Of a stretch of 63,549 nt of DNA, positions 49,962 to 58,516 are shown one piece after another. Position numbers and translations under genes: made by a program. Location of the stretch: positions 137 through 63,685 of the forward strand of contig NZ_NGFO01000032.1 of the NCBI RefSeq assembly GCF_002149015.1. Direction: 5' to 3'. The stretch is from Gordonia lacunae. Its GTDB lineage: Bacteria > Actinomycetota > Actinomycetes > Mycobacteriales > Mycobacteriaceae. Under the pieces are notes generated by a model. That model was not told the DNA's origin. It did not search any database and worked only from the letters and a program-made list of their open reading frames with translations. Every line of letters begins with the position of its first letter. Within the stretch, counting starts at the first letter, position 1.

Positions 49962-51205
49962 CAGCGCACCGTCACCTTCACCGGGAGTTCGGCGAAGCCG
50001 CGCACGTTCACCGAGTGGACCCGCACCGCCTTGTCGGCATCGATGTCCACTGCCCGGATCGATTTCACGACCTCGGTCAGTCCGATGTTCGCCTCGAGGC
50101 GCGCGAGATGCGCACCGAGGCAGAAGTGCGCGCCCAGGCCGAAGCTCATCAGGGCCTGGCTGCAGTCACGGCCGATCTCGTACCGGTCGGCGTCGGCGCC
50201 GAACACCTCGACGTCTCGGTTCGCCGAACCGACGAGCAGGAGAACGCGGTCGCCCGCCGGGATCACGAAGTCGCCGTAGGGGGCATCCTCGATCACGCGC
50301 CGCACGACGATCTGCGTCGAGTTGTCGTAGCGCAGCGTCTCCTCGGTCCAGTCCGGGACGACGACTTCCGGGTCGGCGAAGACCTTGGCGAGTTCGTCGG
50401 GATTGCGCCAGCCCCAGTACAGGGCGTTGGCAAGTAGTTTGGTGGTGGTCTCGTTGCCCGCCACCACCATCAGGACCATGAACCCGACGATCTCGTCCTC
50501 GGTGAGCTTCGTTTTCTCACCGGTCTCGTCGTCATCGATCTCGGCCGCGATGAGAGCCGAGACCAGGTCCTCGCCGGGATTCTTGCGGCGGTCGGCGATG
50601 AGCTCCGAATAGTACTTGTGCAGTTCGATGTACGCGTACACCGCCGCCTCGGGAAGGTCGAGGTCGCCGTCCTCGCGATGCAACAGCAGGTCGGACTGGT
50701 GGCGCAGCCGGGTGCGATCGGCTTCGGGCACACCCAGCAGTTCGGACACGACGTCCATCGGGAGCAGGGCGGCGAAGTCGTGGACGAAATCGAACTCGCC
50801 CTTGTCGAGACATCTGCTCCAATGCTGATGGGTGAGAGCGGTGATCCGGCCGGTGAGTTCGTTGACGCGGCGAGGCGTGAAGCCCTTGGAGACCAGTTTG
50901 CGGATACGCATGTGCTTGGGGTCGTCCATGGCGAGGAAGGACATCGACTTGTGCGCGTCGGGACCGTACGCCGAGGGGTCCATCGACACGCCCCAGCTGT
51001 TCGAGAGTCGTTGTGTGTCACGGAATGCGGCACGGACGTCGGCGTGTCCGGCGAGCGCCCAGAAGTTCATCCCGCCGTGGTAGTAGACCGGCGCCTCCGC
51101 GCGGAGACGGGAGTAGGTCGGATAGGGATCCTCGTGGAAACCATAGGCATACGGGTCGAAGGGGAGCCCGTGCTCCATCCCCGACACCGTCGTCGTTTCG
51201 GTCAT
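49961..51205 (-). CDS. cyp123: CYP123-like cytochrome P450
   Basis: A 414-residue P450 resembling M. tuberculosis CYP123 (Rv0766c): the PFDPYAYGFHEDPYPTYSRL start, the I-helix MVVAGNETTTKLLANALYW, EETLR (Glu289-Arg292), the haem loop SFGLGAHFCLGAHLAR (Cys362) and the VRVHSVNVRGFAELPV end. The ATG at 51205 overlaps the TetR stop; a GTG one codon earlier is possible. Its substrate is not known; it is likely served by the ferredoxin at 47.6 kb. Confidence 0.9.
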   Translation of the reverse strand: MTETTTVSGMEHGLPFDPYAYGFHEDPYPTYSRLRAEAPVYYHGGMNFWALAGHADVRAAFRDTQRLSNSWGVSMDPSAYGPDAHKSMSFLAMDDPKHMRIRKLVSKGFTPRRVNELTGRITALTHQHWSRCLDKGEFDFVHDFAALLPMDVVSELLGVPEADRTRLRHQSDLLLHREDGDLDLPEAAVYAYIELHKYYSELIADRRKNPGEDLVSALIAAEIDDDETGEKTKLTEDEIVGFMVLMVVAGNETTTKLLANALYWGWRNPDELAKVFADPEVVVPDWTEETLRYDNSTQIVVRRVIEDAPYGDFVIPAGDRVLLLVGSANRDVEVFGADADRYEIGRDCSQALMSFGLGAHFCLGAHLARLEANIGLTEVVKSIRAVDIDADKAVRVHSVNVRGFAELPVKVTVR

Positions 51206-51786
51206 CACTTCTCCATCAGTAGATGTGCGGCTGCGACAAGACGTTCGGAGGTCTGCTCGTAGGTCATGTGCCCCATGCCGGCGTAGACCAGGCCGCCGGA
51301 ATAGATCATCTCCAGGGCGTCGAGCAGCGGGCCCGGGTTCTCCGGGTCCTCTTCGAGGGCGGCGGCGAGACGACGCCGGATGAATGCGCCGATCCGCACG
51401 CGCAGGTGTTCGACGTCGGGGTCGCTGCCCAGCAGGGCCACCGTGACCGCACCGCCCAGCTGCCCCTCGCCGGCCACGACCAGCGCGACCTCGCGGAGCA
51501 CCTGCGCGACCCGCTCGCTCCGCGGCGCACCGGGATCCGGTTCGAGCACCCCGGCCGAGAGGCGACGCCAGAACACCTCGGCGACGAGGTGACTCTTCGA
51601 CGAGAAGTAGGTGTAGGCGGTGGCCGGCGCGACCCCGGCGATCTTGGCCACCGACCGCACCGTGAGCCCGTCGAAACCCTCGGCGTTCAGCACGTCGACC
51701 GCAGCATCGGTGAGGCGTGTGACCGTCTCCGCCTGCTGCTGGGTCAGCCTGCGGCGGGTGGATTCCTGAGACACGGGGCTGGACAT
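51205..51786 (-). CDS. TetR-family regulator of the CYP51 locus (Rv0767c-like)
   Basis: A 193-residue regulator with a helix-turn-helix near residues 40-70 (GLTVRSVAKIAGVAPATAYT then YFSSKSHL). It is the first gene of the leftward operon and divergent from the aldehyde dehydrogenase gene across 64 nt that hold two direct GTCCAGA repeats (51818-51824, 51830-51836), a possible binding site. ATG 51786 is chosen; an in-frame GTG 9 nt upstream is also possible, and neither has a clear ribosome site. It probably controls both arms of the locus. Confidence 0.85.
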   Translation of the reverse strand: MSSPVSQESTRRRLTQQQAETVTRLTDAAVDVLNAEGFDGLTVRSVAKIAGVAPATAYTYFSSKSHLVAEVFWRRLSAGVLEPDPGAPRSERVAQVLREVALVVAGEGQLGGAVTVALLGSDPDVEHLRVRIGAFIRRRLAAALEEDPENPGPLLDALEMIYSGGLVYAGMGHMTYEQTSERLVAAAHLLMEK

Positions 51787-51850
51787 GTGAGCCACGCTAC
51801 ACTAGGTTTGAACGCGAGTCCAGACACCTGTCCAGATGGAGTTCCAGCTC

Positions 51851-53317
51851 ATGTCCCTTCGCCCCGAATCCGCGTCGGATCTGTTGATCGACGGCAAGCT
51901 CACCCCTGGGAGCGGTGGCGTCTTCGACGTCGTCGATCCCGCGACCGAGGAGGTCATCGGGCAGGCGGCCGACGCCACCGCGGCCGACATGGATGCCGCC
52001 ATCGCAGCCGCGCGCACGGCCTTCGACACCACCGACTGGTCGCGCGATCACGCCTTGCGCGCTCGCTGTCTGCGTCAACTGCGCGACGCGCTGCTCGCCC
52101 ACGGCGACGAGCTTCGCGCTCTCACCATCGCCGAGGTCGGGTGCCCGTCGTTCCTCACCCACGGCCCGCAATTCGAGGGACCCGTCACCGATCTCGGCTA
52201 CTTCGCCGACCTCGCCGAGAGCTACGAGTGGACCCGCGACCTCGGCACCGCGAAGCCCATGGGGCTGAAGAACCACCGCGAACTGCGCTCGGAGGCCGTG
52301 GGTGTCGTCGGCGCGATCACCCCGTGGAACTTCCCGCACCAGATCAACTTCGCCAAGATCGGGCCCGCGCTCGCCGCCGGGTGCACGGTGGTGCTCAAGC
52401 CCGCACCCGACACCCCGTGGTGCGCGGCGCTCGTCGGGAAGGTGGTCGCCGAGGAGACGGATTTCCCGCCCGGCGTTCTGAACATCGTCACCTCGACCGA
52501 CCATCAGCTCGGCGCCCAGCTCAGCACCGACCCCCGCGTCGACCTGATTTCGTTCACCGGCTCCACAGCGACCGGGAAGAAGGTGATGGCCGCCGCCTCC
52601 GAGTCATTGAAGAAGGTGTTCCTGGAGCTGGGCGGCAAGTCGGCCTTCATCGTGCTCGACGACGCCGACATCGGATCCGCCTGCGCCATGGCCGCGTTCA
52701 ACGTCGTCACCCATGCCGGTCAGGGGTGCGCCATCACAACGCGTCTCGTGGTGCCGCGCGAGCGCCTCGACGAGGCGATCACCGCCACCCGCGACGCGAT
52801 GGCCGGCCTGCCCGCCGGGGACCCGACCGACGGCGGCACCATCTGCGGACCGGTCATCTCGGCCCGGCAGCGCCAGCGCATCGAGTCCTACATCGAACTC
52901 GCCACCAGTGAGGGCGGAACCATCGAGATCGGCGGCGGCCGCCCCGCCGACAAACCCGCAGGCTTCTTCGTCGAGCCGACCCTGATCTCCGGCCTGGACA
53001 ACTCGGCGCGCGTCGCGCAGGAAGAGATCTTCGGCCCGGTGCTCGTGATCATCCCCCACGACGGTGACGACGACGCGATCCGGATCGCCAACGACTCGCC
53101 ATACGGGTTGTCGGGCATGGTCTACGGCACCGACGAGGAGCGGATCAACAAGGTCGTCAACGGAGTTCGCACCGGAACCATGGGCGTCAACGGCGGCATC
53201 TGGTATTCCGCCGATGTCCCGTTCGGCGGTTTCAAACAGTCCGGCATCGGCCGCGAGATGGGCGTCGCCGGTTTCGAGGAGTACCTGGAGACCAAGGCCG
53301 TCGCCCGCCCGGCGTGA
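51851..53317 (+). CDS. aldA: Aldehyde dehydrogenase (Rv0768 AldA-like)
   Basis: A 488-residue NAD(P)-dependent aldehyde dehydrogenase. Motifs: TPWNFPHQINFAKIGPALAA, FTGSTATGKK, LELGGKSAF (Glu), THAGQGCAITTR (nucleophilic Cys), EEIFGPVLVI and PFGGFKQSGIGREMG. The start ATG 51851 has GGAG at good spacing; an ATG 15 nt upstream lacks one. It is the first gene of the rightward arm and corresponds to Rv0768. It probably oxidises an aldehyde released in lipid or sterol breakdown. Confidence 0.9.
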   Translation: MSLRPESASDLLIDGKLTPGSGGVFDVVDPATEEVIGQAADATAADMDAAIAAARTAFDTTDWSRDHALRARCLRQLRDALLAHGDELRALTIAEVGCPSFLTHGPQFEGPVTDLGYFADLAESYEWTRDLGTAKPMGLKNHRELRSEAVGVVGAITPWNFPHQINFAKIGPALAAGCTVVLKPAPDTPWCAALVGKVVAEETDFPPGVLNIVTSTDHQLGAQLSTDPRVDLISFTGSTATGKKVMAAASESLKKVFLELGGKSAFIVLDDADIGSACAMAAFNVVTHAGQGCAITTRLVVPRERLDEAITATRDAMAGLPAGDPTDGGTICGPVISARQRQRIESYIELATSEGGTIEIGGGRPADKPAGFFVEPTLISGLDNSARVAQEEIFGPVLVIIPHDGDDDAIRIANDSPYGLSGMVYGTDEERINKVVNGVRTGTMGVNGGIWYSADVPFGGFKQSGIGREMGVAGFEEYLETKAVARPA

Positions 53318-53363
53318 CCCTTCGAGGCTCGTCGCTATCGCTCCTCGCACCTCAGGGAGCAGA
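53318..53363. repeat. REP-like element between aldA and SDR
   Basis: CCCTTCGAGGCTCGTCGCTA then TCGCTCCTCGCACCTCAGGG: the same words as the other REP-like copies, here in the gap between two co-directional genes. Confidence 0.65.
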
Positions 53364-53390
53364 AACACCGACCATACAGAAAGCAGGACA

Positions 53391-54131
53391 ATGAGTTCCA
53401 AGCGTTTCGAGAACAAGACCATCATCGTCACCGGCGCGGCCGGCGGGATCGGTGAGGCCTATGCGCGTGCGCTCGCCGCGGAAGGCGCGAACGTCGTGGT
53501 CGCCGACCTCGCCGACGAGAAGGGCAAGCAGGTCGCGGCCGACATCGGCGGGCTGTACGTCAGCACCGATGTCGCCGACGAGGATTCGGCGAAGGCGCTC
53601 GCCGCGGCCACCGCCGACGCCTACGGTTCGATCGACGGCCTCGTGAACAACGCCGCGATCTACGGCGGGATGAAGCTCGACTTCCTCATCACCGTGCCCT
53701 GGGACTACTACAAGAAGTTCATGAGCGTGAACCTCGACGGTGCACTCAACGTGACCCGGGCGGTCTACCGGCACATGACCAACGGCGGCGGCGCCATCGT
53801 CAACCAGTCCTCGACCGCCGCGTGGTTGTACAGCGGCTTCTACGGTCTGGCCAAGGTCGGGGTGAACGGTCTGACCCAGCAGCTCGCCACCGAGCTCGGC
53901 GGGCAGAACATCCGCGTCAACGCGATCGCGCCGGGGCCCATCGACACCGAGGCCACCCGGACCACGACGCCCAAGGAGATGGTCGCCGACATCGTGAACC
54001 GCCTGCCGCTGAAGCGGTTCGGCACGCCCGAGGATCTCGTCGGTATGTGCCTCTTCCTGCTGTCCGACGAGGCCGGCTGGATCACCGGCCAGATCTTCAA
54101 CGTCGACGGCGGCCAGGTCATCCGCTCATGA
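53391..54131 (+). CDS. Short-chain dehydrogenase (Rv0769-like)
   Basis: A 246-residue classical SDR: IIVTGAAGGIGEAYARAL (cofactor), DGLVNNAAIYG, the Ser in NQSSTAAWL, YGLAK (catalytic Tyr/Lys) and the C-terminal GWITGQIFNVDGGQVIR. CAGGA precedes the ATG. Its stop overlaps the next start (ATGA). It corresponds to Rv0769. Confidence 0.9.
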   Translation: MSSKRFENKTIIVTGAAGGIGEAYARALAAEGANVVVADLADEKGKQVAADIGGLYVSTDVADEDSAKALAAATADAYGSIDGLVNNAAIYGGMKLDFLITVPWDYYKKFMSVNLDGALNVTRAVYRHMTNGGGAIVNQSSTAAWLYSGFYGLAKVGVNGLTQQLATELGGQNIRVNAIAPGPIDTEATRTTTPKEMVADIVNRLPLKRFGTPEDLVGMCLFLLSDEAGWITGQIFNVDGGQVIRS

Positions 54132-55009
54132 GCGAGTCGTCCCCCATCCGTCTGGGGTATGTCGGACTCGGCAACATCGGCGGGCCGATGGCCGGGAGCC
54201 TGGCCGCCTGGACCGGCGGCTTGACGGTCTTCGACCTGTCGTCGGAGGCCATCGCCAAGGTCGTCGAGAAGGGCGCCGCCGCTGCGGAATCGCTCGCCGA
54301 TCTCGCAGCGTCGACCGACATCATCGGCATCTGCGTCCTCGACGACGCCCAGGTGCGCTCGGTGGTGGCCGGGCCGGACGGCCTGCTGACGACAGCTCGC
54401 CCGGGGACCGTCATCACCGTCCACTCGACGATCGCGCCGGAGACCGCAGTCGAACTCGCCGAACAGTGCGCGGAGCACGAGGTGACACTGCTCGACGCCC
54501 CGATCTCCGGCGGCGCGATGGGTGCCGCGTCGGGCCGGCTCGCGATCATGGTCGGTGGACCGCGGGCGGCGTACGAGAAGCTGAAGGAACCGTTCGCGCT
54601 CACCGCCGACATGCTGGTCCATGCGGGAGCCGAGGTCGGCGCGGGCACCCGGATGAAGCTGGCGCGCAACCTCCTCCACTTCATCTCGTTCACCGCGACC
54701 ACCGAGGCCGCTCGACTGGCCGAGGCCGCCGGCATCGACATCACCAAGCTCGGCAAGGTGGTCCGGCACTCGGACGCCGTGACCGGCGGCGCCGGGGCGA
54801 TCATGTTGCGCGACACCACCGCTCCGGTGGCGACCGACGATCCCTGGTACGGCATCCTCACCGGCGTCCGTACCCTGGGTGAGAAGGACCTGACGCTCGC
54901 ACTCGCTCTCGGTGACGAACTCGGCGTCGACCTGCCTCTCGGACAGCTCGCGCTGCGGAATCTGGCCGCCGGGCTCGGTGTCCCCCACCTCGAAGGAGAA
55001 CCAGCATGA
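54128..55009 (+). CDS. 3-hydroxyisobutyrate-dehydrogenase-like enzyme (Rv0770-like)
   Basis: A 293-residue beta-hydroxyacid dehydrogenase. N-terminal NAD motif RLGYVGLGNIGGPMAGSL, substrate loop LDAPISGGAMGAASG, and the catalytic Lys in the GTRMKLARN helix (GxxxKxxN). It would oxidise a beta-hydroxyacid or related alcohol. It is coupled to the SDR upstream and the CMD protein downstream by 4-nt overlaps. It corresponds to Rv0770. Confidence 0.9.
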   Translation: MSESSPIRLGYVGLGNIGGPMAGSLAAWTGGLTVFDLSSEAIAKVVEKGAAAAESLADLAASTDIIGICVLDDAQVRSVVAGPDGLLTTARPGTVITVHSTIAPETAVELAEQCAEHEVTLLDAPISGGAMGAASGRLAIMVGGPRAAYEKLKEPFALTADMLVHAGAEVGAGTRMKLARNLLHFISFTATTEAARLAEAAGIDITKLGKVVRHSDAVTGGAGAIMLRDTTAPVATDDPWYGILTGVRTLGEKDLTLALALGDELGVDLPLGQLALRNLAAGLGVPHLEGEPA

Positions 55010-55395
55010 CCCGATCGAACATCTCCGACGCCGAACCCGACGAGGTGCGCAGGCGCGGACTCGCCAAGATGTCGGAGGTCTACGGCTGGGAGGTCAGCGA
55101 CGGCCCGGGCGACTACTTCGCGCACACCGCCGACCAGGTGTTCGGCAACGTCTGGGCCCGGGACGGGCTGACCAACCGGGATCGCCGGCTGATCCTGCTC
55201 GGCGCGCTCGCCGCGAGCAACAACATCGACGTCGCCGAGATCCAGGCCGGTGCCGCCCTCGGGAACGGAGAGCTCACACCCGAGCAGCTCGAGGAGATCA
55301 GCCTCTTCCTCTGTTATTACGTCGGCTGGCCGCAGGGCACCAAGATGCACTTCATGTTCGGCGAGGTGATCAAGCAGCACCGGAAGAAGAAGTGA
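55006..55395 (+). CDS. Carboxymuconolactone decarboxylase family protein (Rv0771-like)
   Basis: A 129-residue all-helical CMD/AhpD-fold protein. The core region is FGNVWARDGLTNRDRRLILL, ASNNIDVAEIQAGAALGNGE and the LCYYVGWPQG segment. The CxxC pair of AhpD-type peroxidases is missing, so a decarboxylase-like role similar to PcaC is more likely. It overlaps the upstream gene (ATGA) and the downstream hydrolase (GTGA). It corresponds to Rv0771. Confidence 0.88.
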   Translation: MTRSNISDAEPDEVRRRGLAKMSEVYGWEVSDGPGDYFAHTADQVFGNVWARDGLTNRDRRLILLGALAASNNIDVAEIQAGAALGNGELTPEQLEEISLFLCYYVGWPQGTKMHFMFGEVIKQHRKKK

Positions 55396-56732
55396 GTCGG
55401 CTCATGCGGTTCCGTGTCCTCGGCGGCGGCAACGGATGTTCGTTGCTGAGCGCCTCACCCCTACCCGACCTCGCCGCGGCCGGATACACCGACACCGAGT
55501 ACGCGGCGTCCGGGACCGCGGACTCGGTCGTCGGCGAGACCGGCGCGCCGGCCGCCGAGTTCACGACCCGGATCGTCGTCCGTCGACCCGCGGAGGCCGC
55601 GGCGTTCAGCGGCTGCGTCGTCGTCGAGTGGCTGAACGTGAGCAGCGGCGCCGATGCCGCACCCGAATATTCCTACGTAGCAGCCGAACTGGTTCGTTCC
55701 GGGCACGCGTGGGTGGGCGTGTCGGCGCAGCACGTCGGCGTCGAGGGCGGAGCGGGTTCGGTCGGCGTGTCGACCGGTGCCCCGCAGAGCCTCGCGGCGA
55801 AGGACCCGGAACGGTATACCGGCCTTCGGCACCCCGGTGATGCGTACTGCTACGACATCTTCACTTCCGTCGGCCGGGCCGTTCGCGAGACCGCCGCCGC
55901 CGGCCACCCGTTGGAGAGTCTGCCGGTCTCCACCGTGCTCGCGATGGGCGAGTCGCAGTCGGCCATGGCTCTGACGACCTACGTCAACACCATCGGGCCG
56001 GGTGCGGCGCCCTTCGACGGTTACCTCATCCACAGCCGTGCGGCCGCCGGACTGCCTGCCGGCGAAGTCGGTTCGGGAATCGACGTGGCGACCGTCTTCG
56101 AATGCGAACCCACCACGATCCGCACCGACCTCGACACGCCGGTCTTCGTGGTGCAGACCGAGACCGACGTCCTGACCAATTTCCGCTATCACGCCGTGCG
56201 GCAACCGGACTCCGATCGGCTTCGGGTGTGGGAGATGGCGGGCACGGCACACGCCGATCTCCACCAGGTCGGCGACTTCGAGGAATTCCTCGGCTGCCCC
56301 GACCCGGTCAACCGGGGCCAGCAGCGGTTCGTCCTGCGATCGGCGTTGCGACACCTGCGGTCCTGGGCCGAGGGCGGCGACCCGCCACCGGTGGCCGAAC
56401 CACTGGCTCTCCGGGACGCCGGCGGCGTCGACCCCGTCTTCGAGCTCGACGACATCGGTAACGTCCGAGGCGGGGTTCGCACACCATGTGTCGACGCGCC
56501 GACCCAGATCCTCAGCGGGATCGTCGTCGCCCCGGTCTCCCGGATCTGTCTGCTGTTCGGGACCACATCGCCGGTCCCCGTCGACGATCTGGTGGCCCGG
56601 TATGGAACCCGGGACGAGTACGAGAAGCACTATCGCGATGCCGCCGACGCCGCCATCGCGGGCGGCTTCGTCCTCGCCGAGGATCGCGAGGAGCTGCTCG
56701 CCGACGCCCATCCGGAACTGATCCCGGACTGA
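55392..56732 (+). CDS. Alpha/beta hydrolase domain protein (PF20091 type)
   Basis: A 446-residue protein of the alpha/beta hydrolase domain family often beside sterol or terpenoid catabolic genes. FSGCVVVEWLNVSSGADAAP near residue 75 is typical, the nucleophile elbow is AMGESQSAMAL (Ser) and the His is likely in WEMAGTAHADLHQ. The GTG at 55392 overlaps the CMD stop; an ATG 12 nt later is the alternative. It is the last gene of the rightward arm of the CYP51 locus. It probably cleaves an ester or lactone. Confidence 0.82.
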   Translation: MSRLMRFRVLGGGNGCSLLSASPLPDLAAAGYTDTEYAASGTADSVVGETGAPAAEFTTRIVVRRPAEAAAFSGCVVVEWLNVSSGADAAPEYSYVAAELVRSGHAWVGVSAQHVGVEGGAGSVGVSTGAPQSLAAKDPERYTGLRHPGDAYCYDIFTSVGRAVRETAAAGHPLESLPVSTVLAMGESQSAMALTTYVNTIGPGAAPFDGYLIHSRAAAGLPAGEVGSGIDVATVFECEPTTIRTDLDTPVFVVQTETDVLTNFRYHAVRQPDSDRLRVWEMAGTAHADLHQVGDFEEFLGCPDPVNRGQQRFVLRSALRHLRSWAEGGDPPPVAEPLALRDAGGVDPVFELDDIGNVRGGVRTPCVDAPTQILSGIVVAPVSRICLLFGTTSPVPVDDLVARYGTRDEYEKHYRDAADAAIAGGFVLAEDREELLADAHPELIPD

Positions 56733-56789
56733 TCCCGATCCGGTCGTCCGCCGATTCTCCTCGGCGCGCGGCGGTTTGAAAATCACCAT

Positions 56790-56813
56790 GACTCCAACGG
56801 TGTCGGTGGAGTC
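56790..56813. promoter_or_regulatory. Inverted repeat before the sulfur-type operon
   Basis: GACTCCA-N10-TGGAGTC, a perfect 7-bp inverted repeat 54 nt before the permease start, in a 135-nt gap. It could be an operator or a small leader hairpin of the transporter operon. No known riboswitch pattern was recognised. Confidence 0.4.
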
Positions 56814-56867
56814 GAGTTCTCAGTAGCGTCCCAGAAGTCCTGCCAGCCCTCTTCCAGGCGGATTTCG

Positions 56868-57743
56868 ATGACTCTAGAACTCACGACACCGGTCGGTGTC
56901 GCCTCCGGCCCGTCCGCGACCGGACCCGTCGACGCGCCGGCCGACAGCCCAGCGGCCCGAGTACGTCGGCGACGGTTCTCCCGGCACGCCGCGACCCGCA
57001 CGCTGCGCCAGTCCATCGGGCTGATCCTGGTGGTCGTCATCTGGCAGCTCGGTGCGCGCGGATGGCTCGGCGCGACCACGCCCGCACCCACCGAGGTGGT
57101 CGAGGCCGGCTGGGAACTGATCAGCACCGGTGAACTCTGGACCCACCTGGCCGCGTCGGGGCGCCGCGTCGCGATCGGACTGGCCATCGGCATCGCCATC
57201 GGCGCGGTGCTGGGCGCCGCCGCCGGCCTCTTCAAGGTCGCCGAGGACCTGGTCAACGCACCGGTCCAGGTGCTGCGGATGATGCCGGCCGTCGCCCTCG
57301 TTCCGGTCTTCATCATCTGGTTCGGGATCGGCGACTCGTTCAAGATCGCCTTGATCATCGTCGCCCCGATCTTCCCCATCTACCTCAACTTCCTCGCCGG
57401 GATCCGCGGCGTGGACCAGAAGCTCATCGAAACCGCCGAATCGCTGGAGCTGACGCGCGTGGAGCTCGTGCGATACGTGGTCCTGCCGGGCGCACTACCG
57501 CAGATCTTCGTCGGTCTGCGGCAGGCGCTGGGCATCGGCTGGCTGGTCCTCGTCGTCGCGGAGATGCAGACCACCCCGGTCGGTCTGGGCTTCCTGATGA
57601 ACGACGCCAAGGAATACCTCCGCACCGATCAGATCTTCCTGGTCCTGGTCATCTATGCGGTACTCGGGCTGCTCACCGACATCGGGGTACGGATGCTCGA
57701 GCGCCGATTCCTGTCGTGGCGCAACGGATTCGAAGGAAGATGA
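56868..57743 (+). CDS. SsuC-type ABC transporter permease
   Basis: A 291-residue permease of the sulfonate/nitrate/taurine family. A basic cytoplasmic N-terminus of about 45 residues precedes some six transmembrane helices (TLRQSIGLILVVVIWQLG, GLAIGIAIGAVLGAAAGL, VALVPVFIIWFGIG, IALIIVAPIFPIYLNFLAG). The EAA coupling loop is AESLELTRVELVRYVVLPGA. It is the first gene of a six-gene operon and its stop overlaps the ATPase region (ATGA). The substrate is probably a sulfonate or sulfone. Confidence 0.88.
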   Translation: MTLELTTPVGVASGPSATGPVDAPADSPAARVRRRRFSRHAATRTLRQSIGLILVVVIWQLGARGWLGATTPAPTEVVEAGWELISTGELWTHLAASGRRVAIGLAIGIAIGAVLGAAAGLFKVAEDLVNAPVQVLRMMPAVALVPVFIIWFGIGDSFKIALIIVAPIFPIYLNFLAGIRGVDQKLIETAESLELTRVELVRYVVLPGALPQIFVGLRQALGIGWLVLVVAEMQTTPVGLGFLMNDAKEYLRTDQIFLVLVIYAVLGLLTDIGVRMLERRFLSWRNGFEGR

Positions 57744-57748
57744 AAGAG

Positions 57749-58516
57749 ATGCCCGCACAACACCTCGACGGCGTCCGGGTCACCGGGGCCGCACGGGAAT
57801 TCGACGGTCGGCGGGTGCTCGACCGCGTCGATCTGACCATCGACCGAGGCGAGTTCGTCGCGCTACTCGGGGCGAGCGGATCCGGGAAGAGCACGCTGCT
57901 CCGTGGCATCGGTGGTCTCGACCGCGGCTTCACCGGGACGATCGAGGCGCCGTCGGCCAAGGCGATCGTGTTCCAGGAGCACCGGCTCATGCCCTGGATG
58001 TCGGTGTGGCGCAACGTCGCACTCGGGCTGCGGGGCGGCGACACCGAGGCCCGTGCTCTGCGCGCACTCGACGAGGTGGGGCTGGCGGCCAAGTCCGACG
58101 CGTGGCCGTCCACCCTCTCGGGTGGCGAGGCCCAACGTACCGCGCTGGCACGCGCGCTCGTCCGGGAGCCCGACCTGCTGCTGCTCGACGAGCCCTTCGG
58201 CGCGCTCGACGCCCTGACCCGGATCAACGCCCAGCGCCTCGTGGCGCGCCTGTGGGAAGCACACCGTCCGGCAACGCTGCTGGTGACGCACGACGTCGAG
58301 GAGGCCCTGCTGCTGGCGGATCGCGCGCTGATCCTGCGGGCCGGCCGGATCGCACAGGAGATCGTCGTCGACCTACCTCGCCCACGCCGGGTCACCGACC
58401 CCGAGTTCGTCGCCCTCCGTGCACAACTACTCGCCGGACTCGGCGTCGGCGGAGGCGACACCGAATCCACCGACCCCACAACGACACCGACACCCCGGGA
58501 GTTCACCCATGTCTGA
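57749..58516 (+). CDS. SsuB-type ABC transporter ATPase
   Basis: A 255-residue ATPase: Walker A LGASGSGKST, Q-loop VFQEHRLMPWM, signature LSGGEAQRTALARAL, Walker B LLLLDEPFGALD and switch His in LVTHDVEEALLLAD. ATG 57749 is preferred because GGAAG is 9 nt upstream; ATG 57740 overlaps the permease stop but is too close to the Shine-Dalgarno sequence. The Thr/Pro-rich C-terminal tail overlaps the flavoprotein start by 8 nt. Confidence 0.92.
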   Translation: MPAQHLDGVRVTGAAREFDGRRVLDRVDLTIDRGEFVALLGASGSGKSTLLRGIGGLDRGFTGTIEAPSAKAIVFQEHRLMPWMSVWRNVALGLRGGDTEARALRALDEVGLAAKSDAWPSTLSGGEAQRTALARALVREPDLLLLDEPFGALDALTRINAQRLVARLWEAHRPATLLVTHDVEEALLLADRALILRAGRIAQEIVVDLPRPRRVTDPEFVALRAQLLAGLGVGGGDTESTDPTTTPTPREFTHV

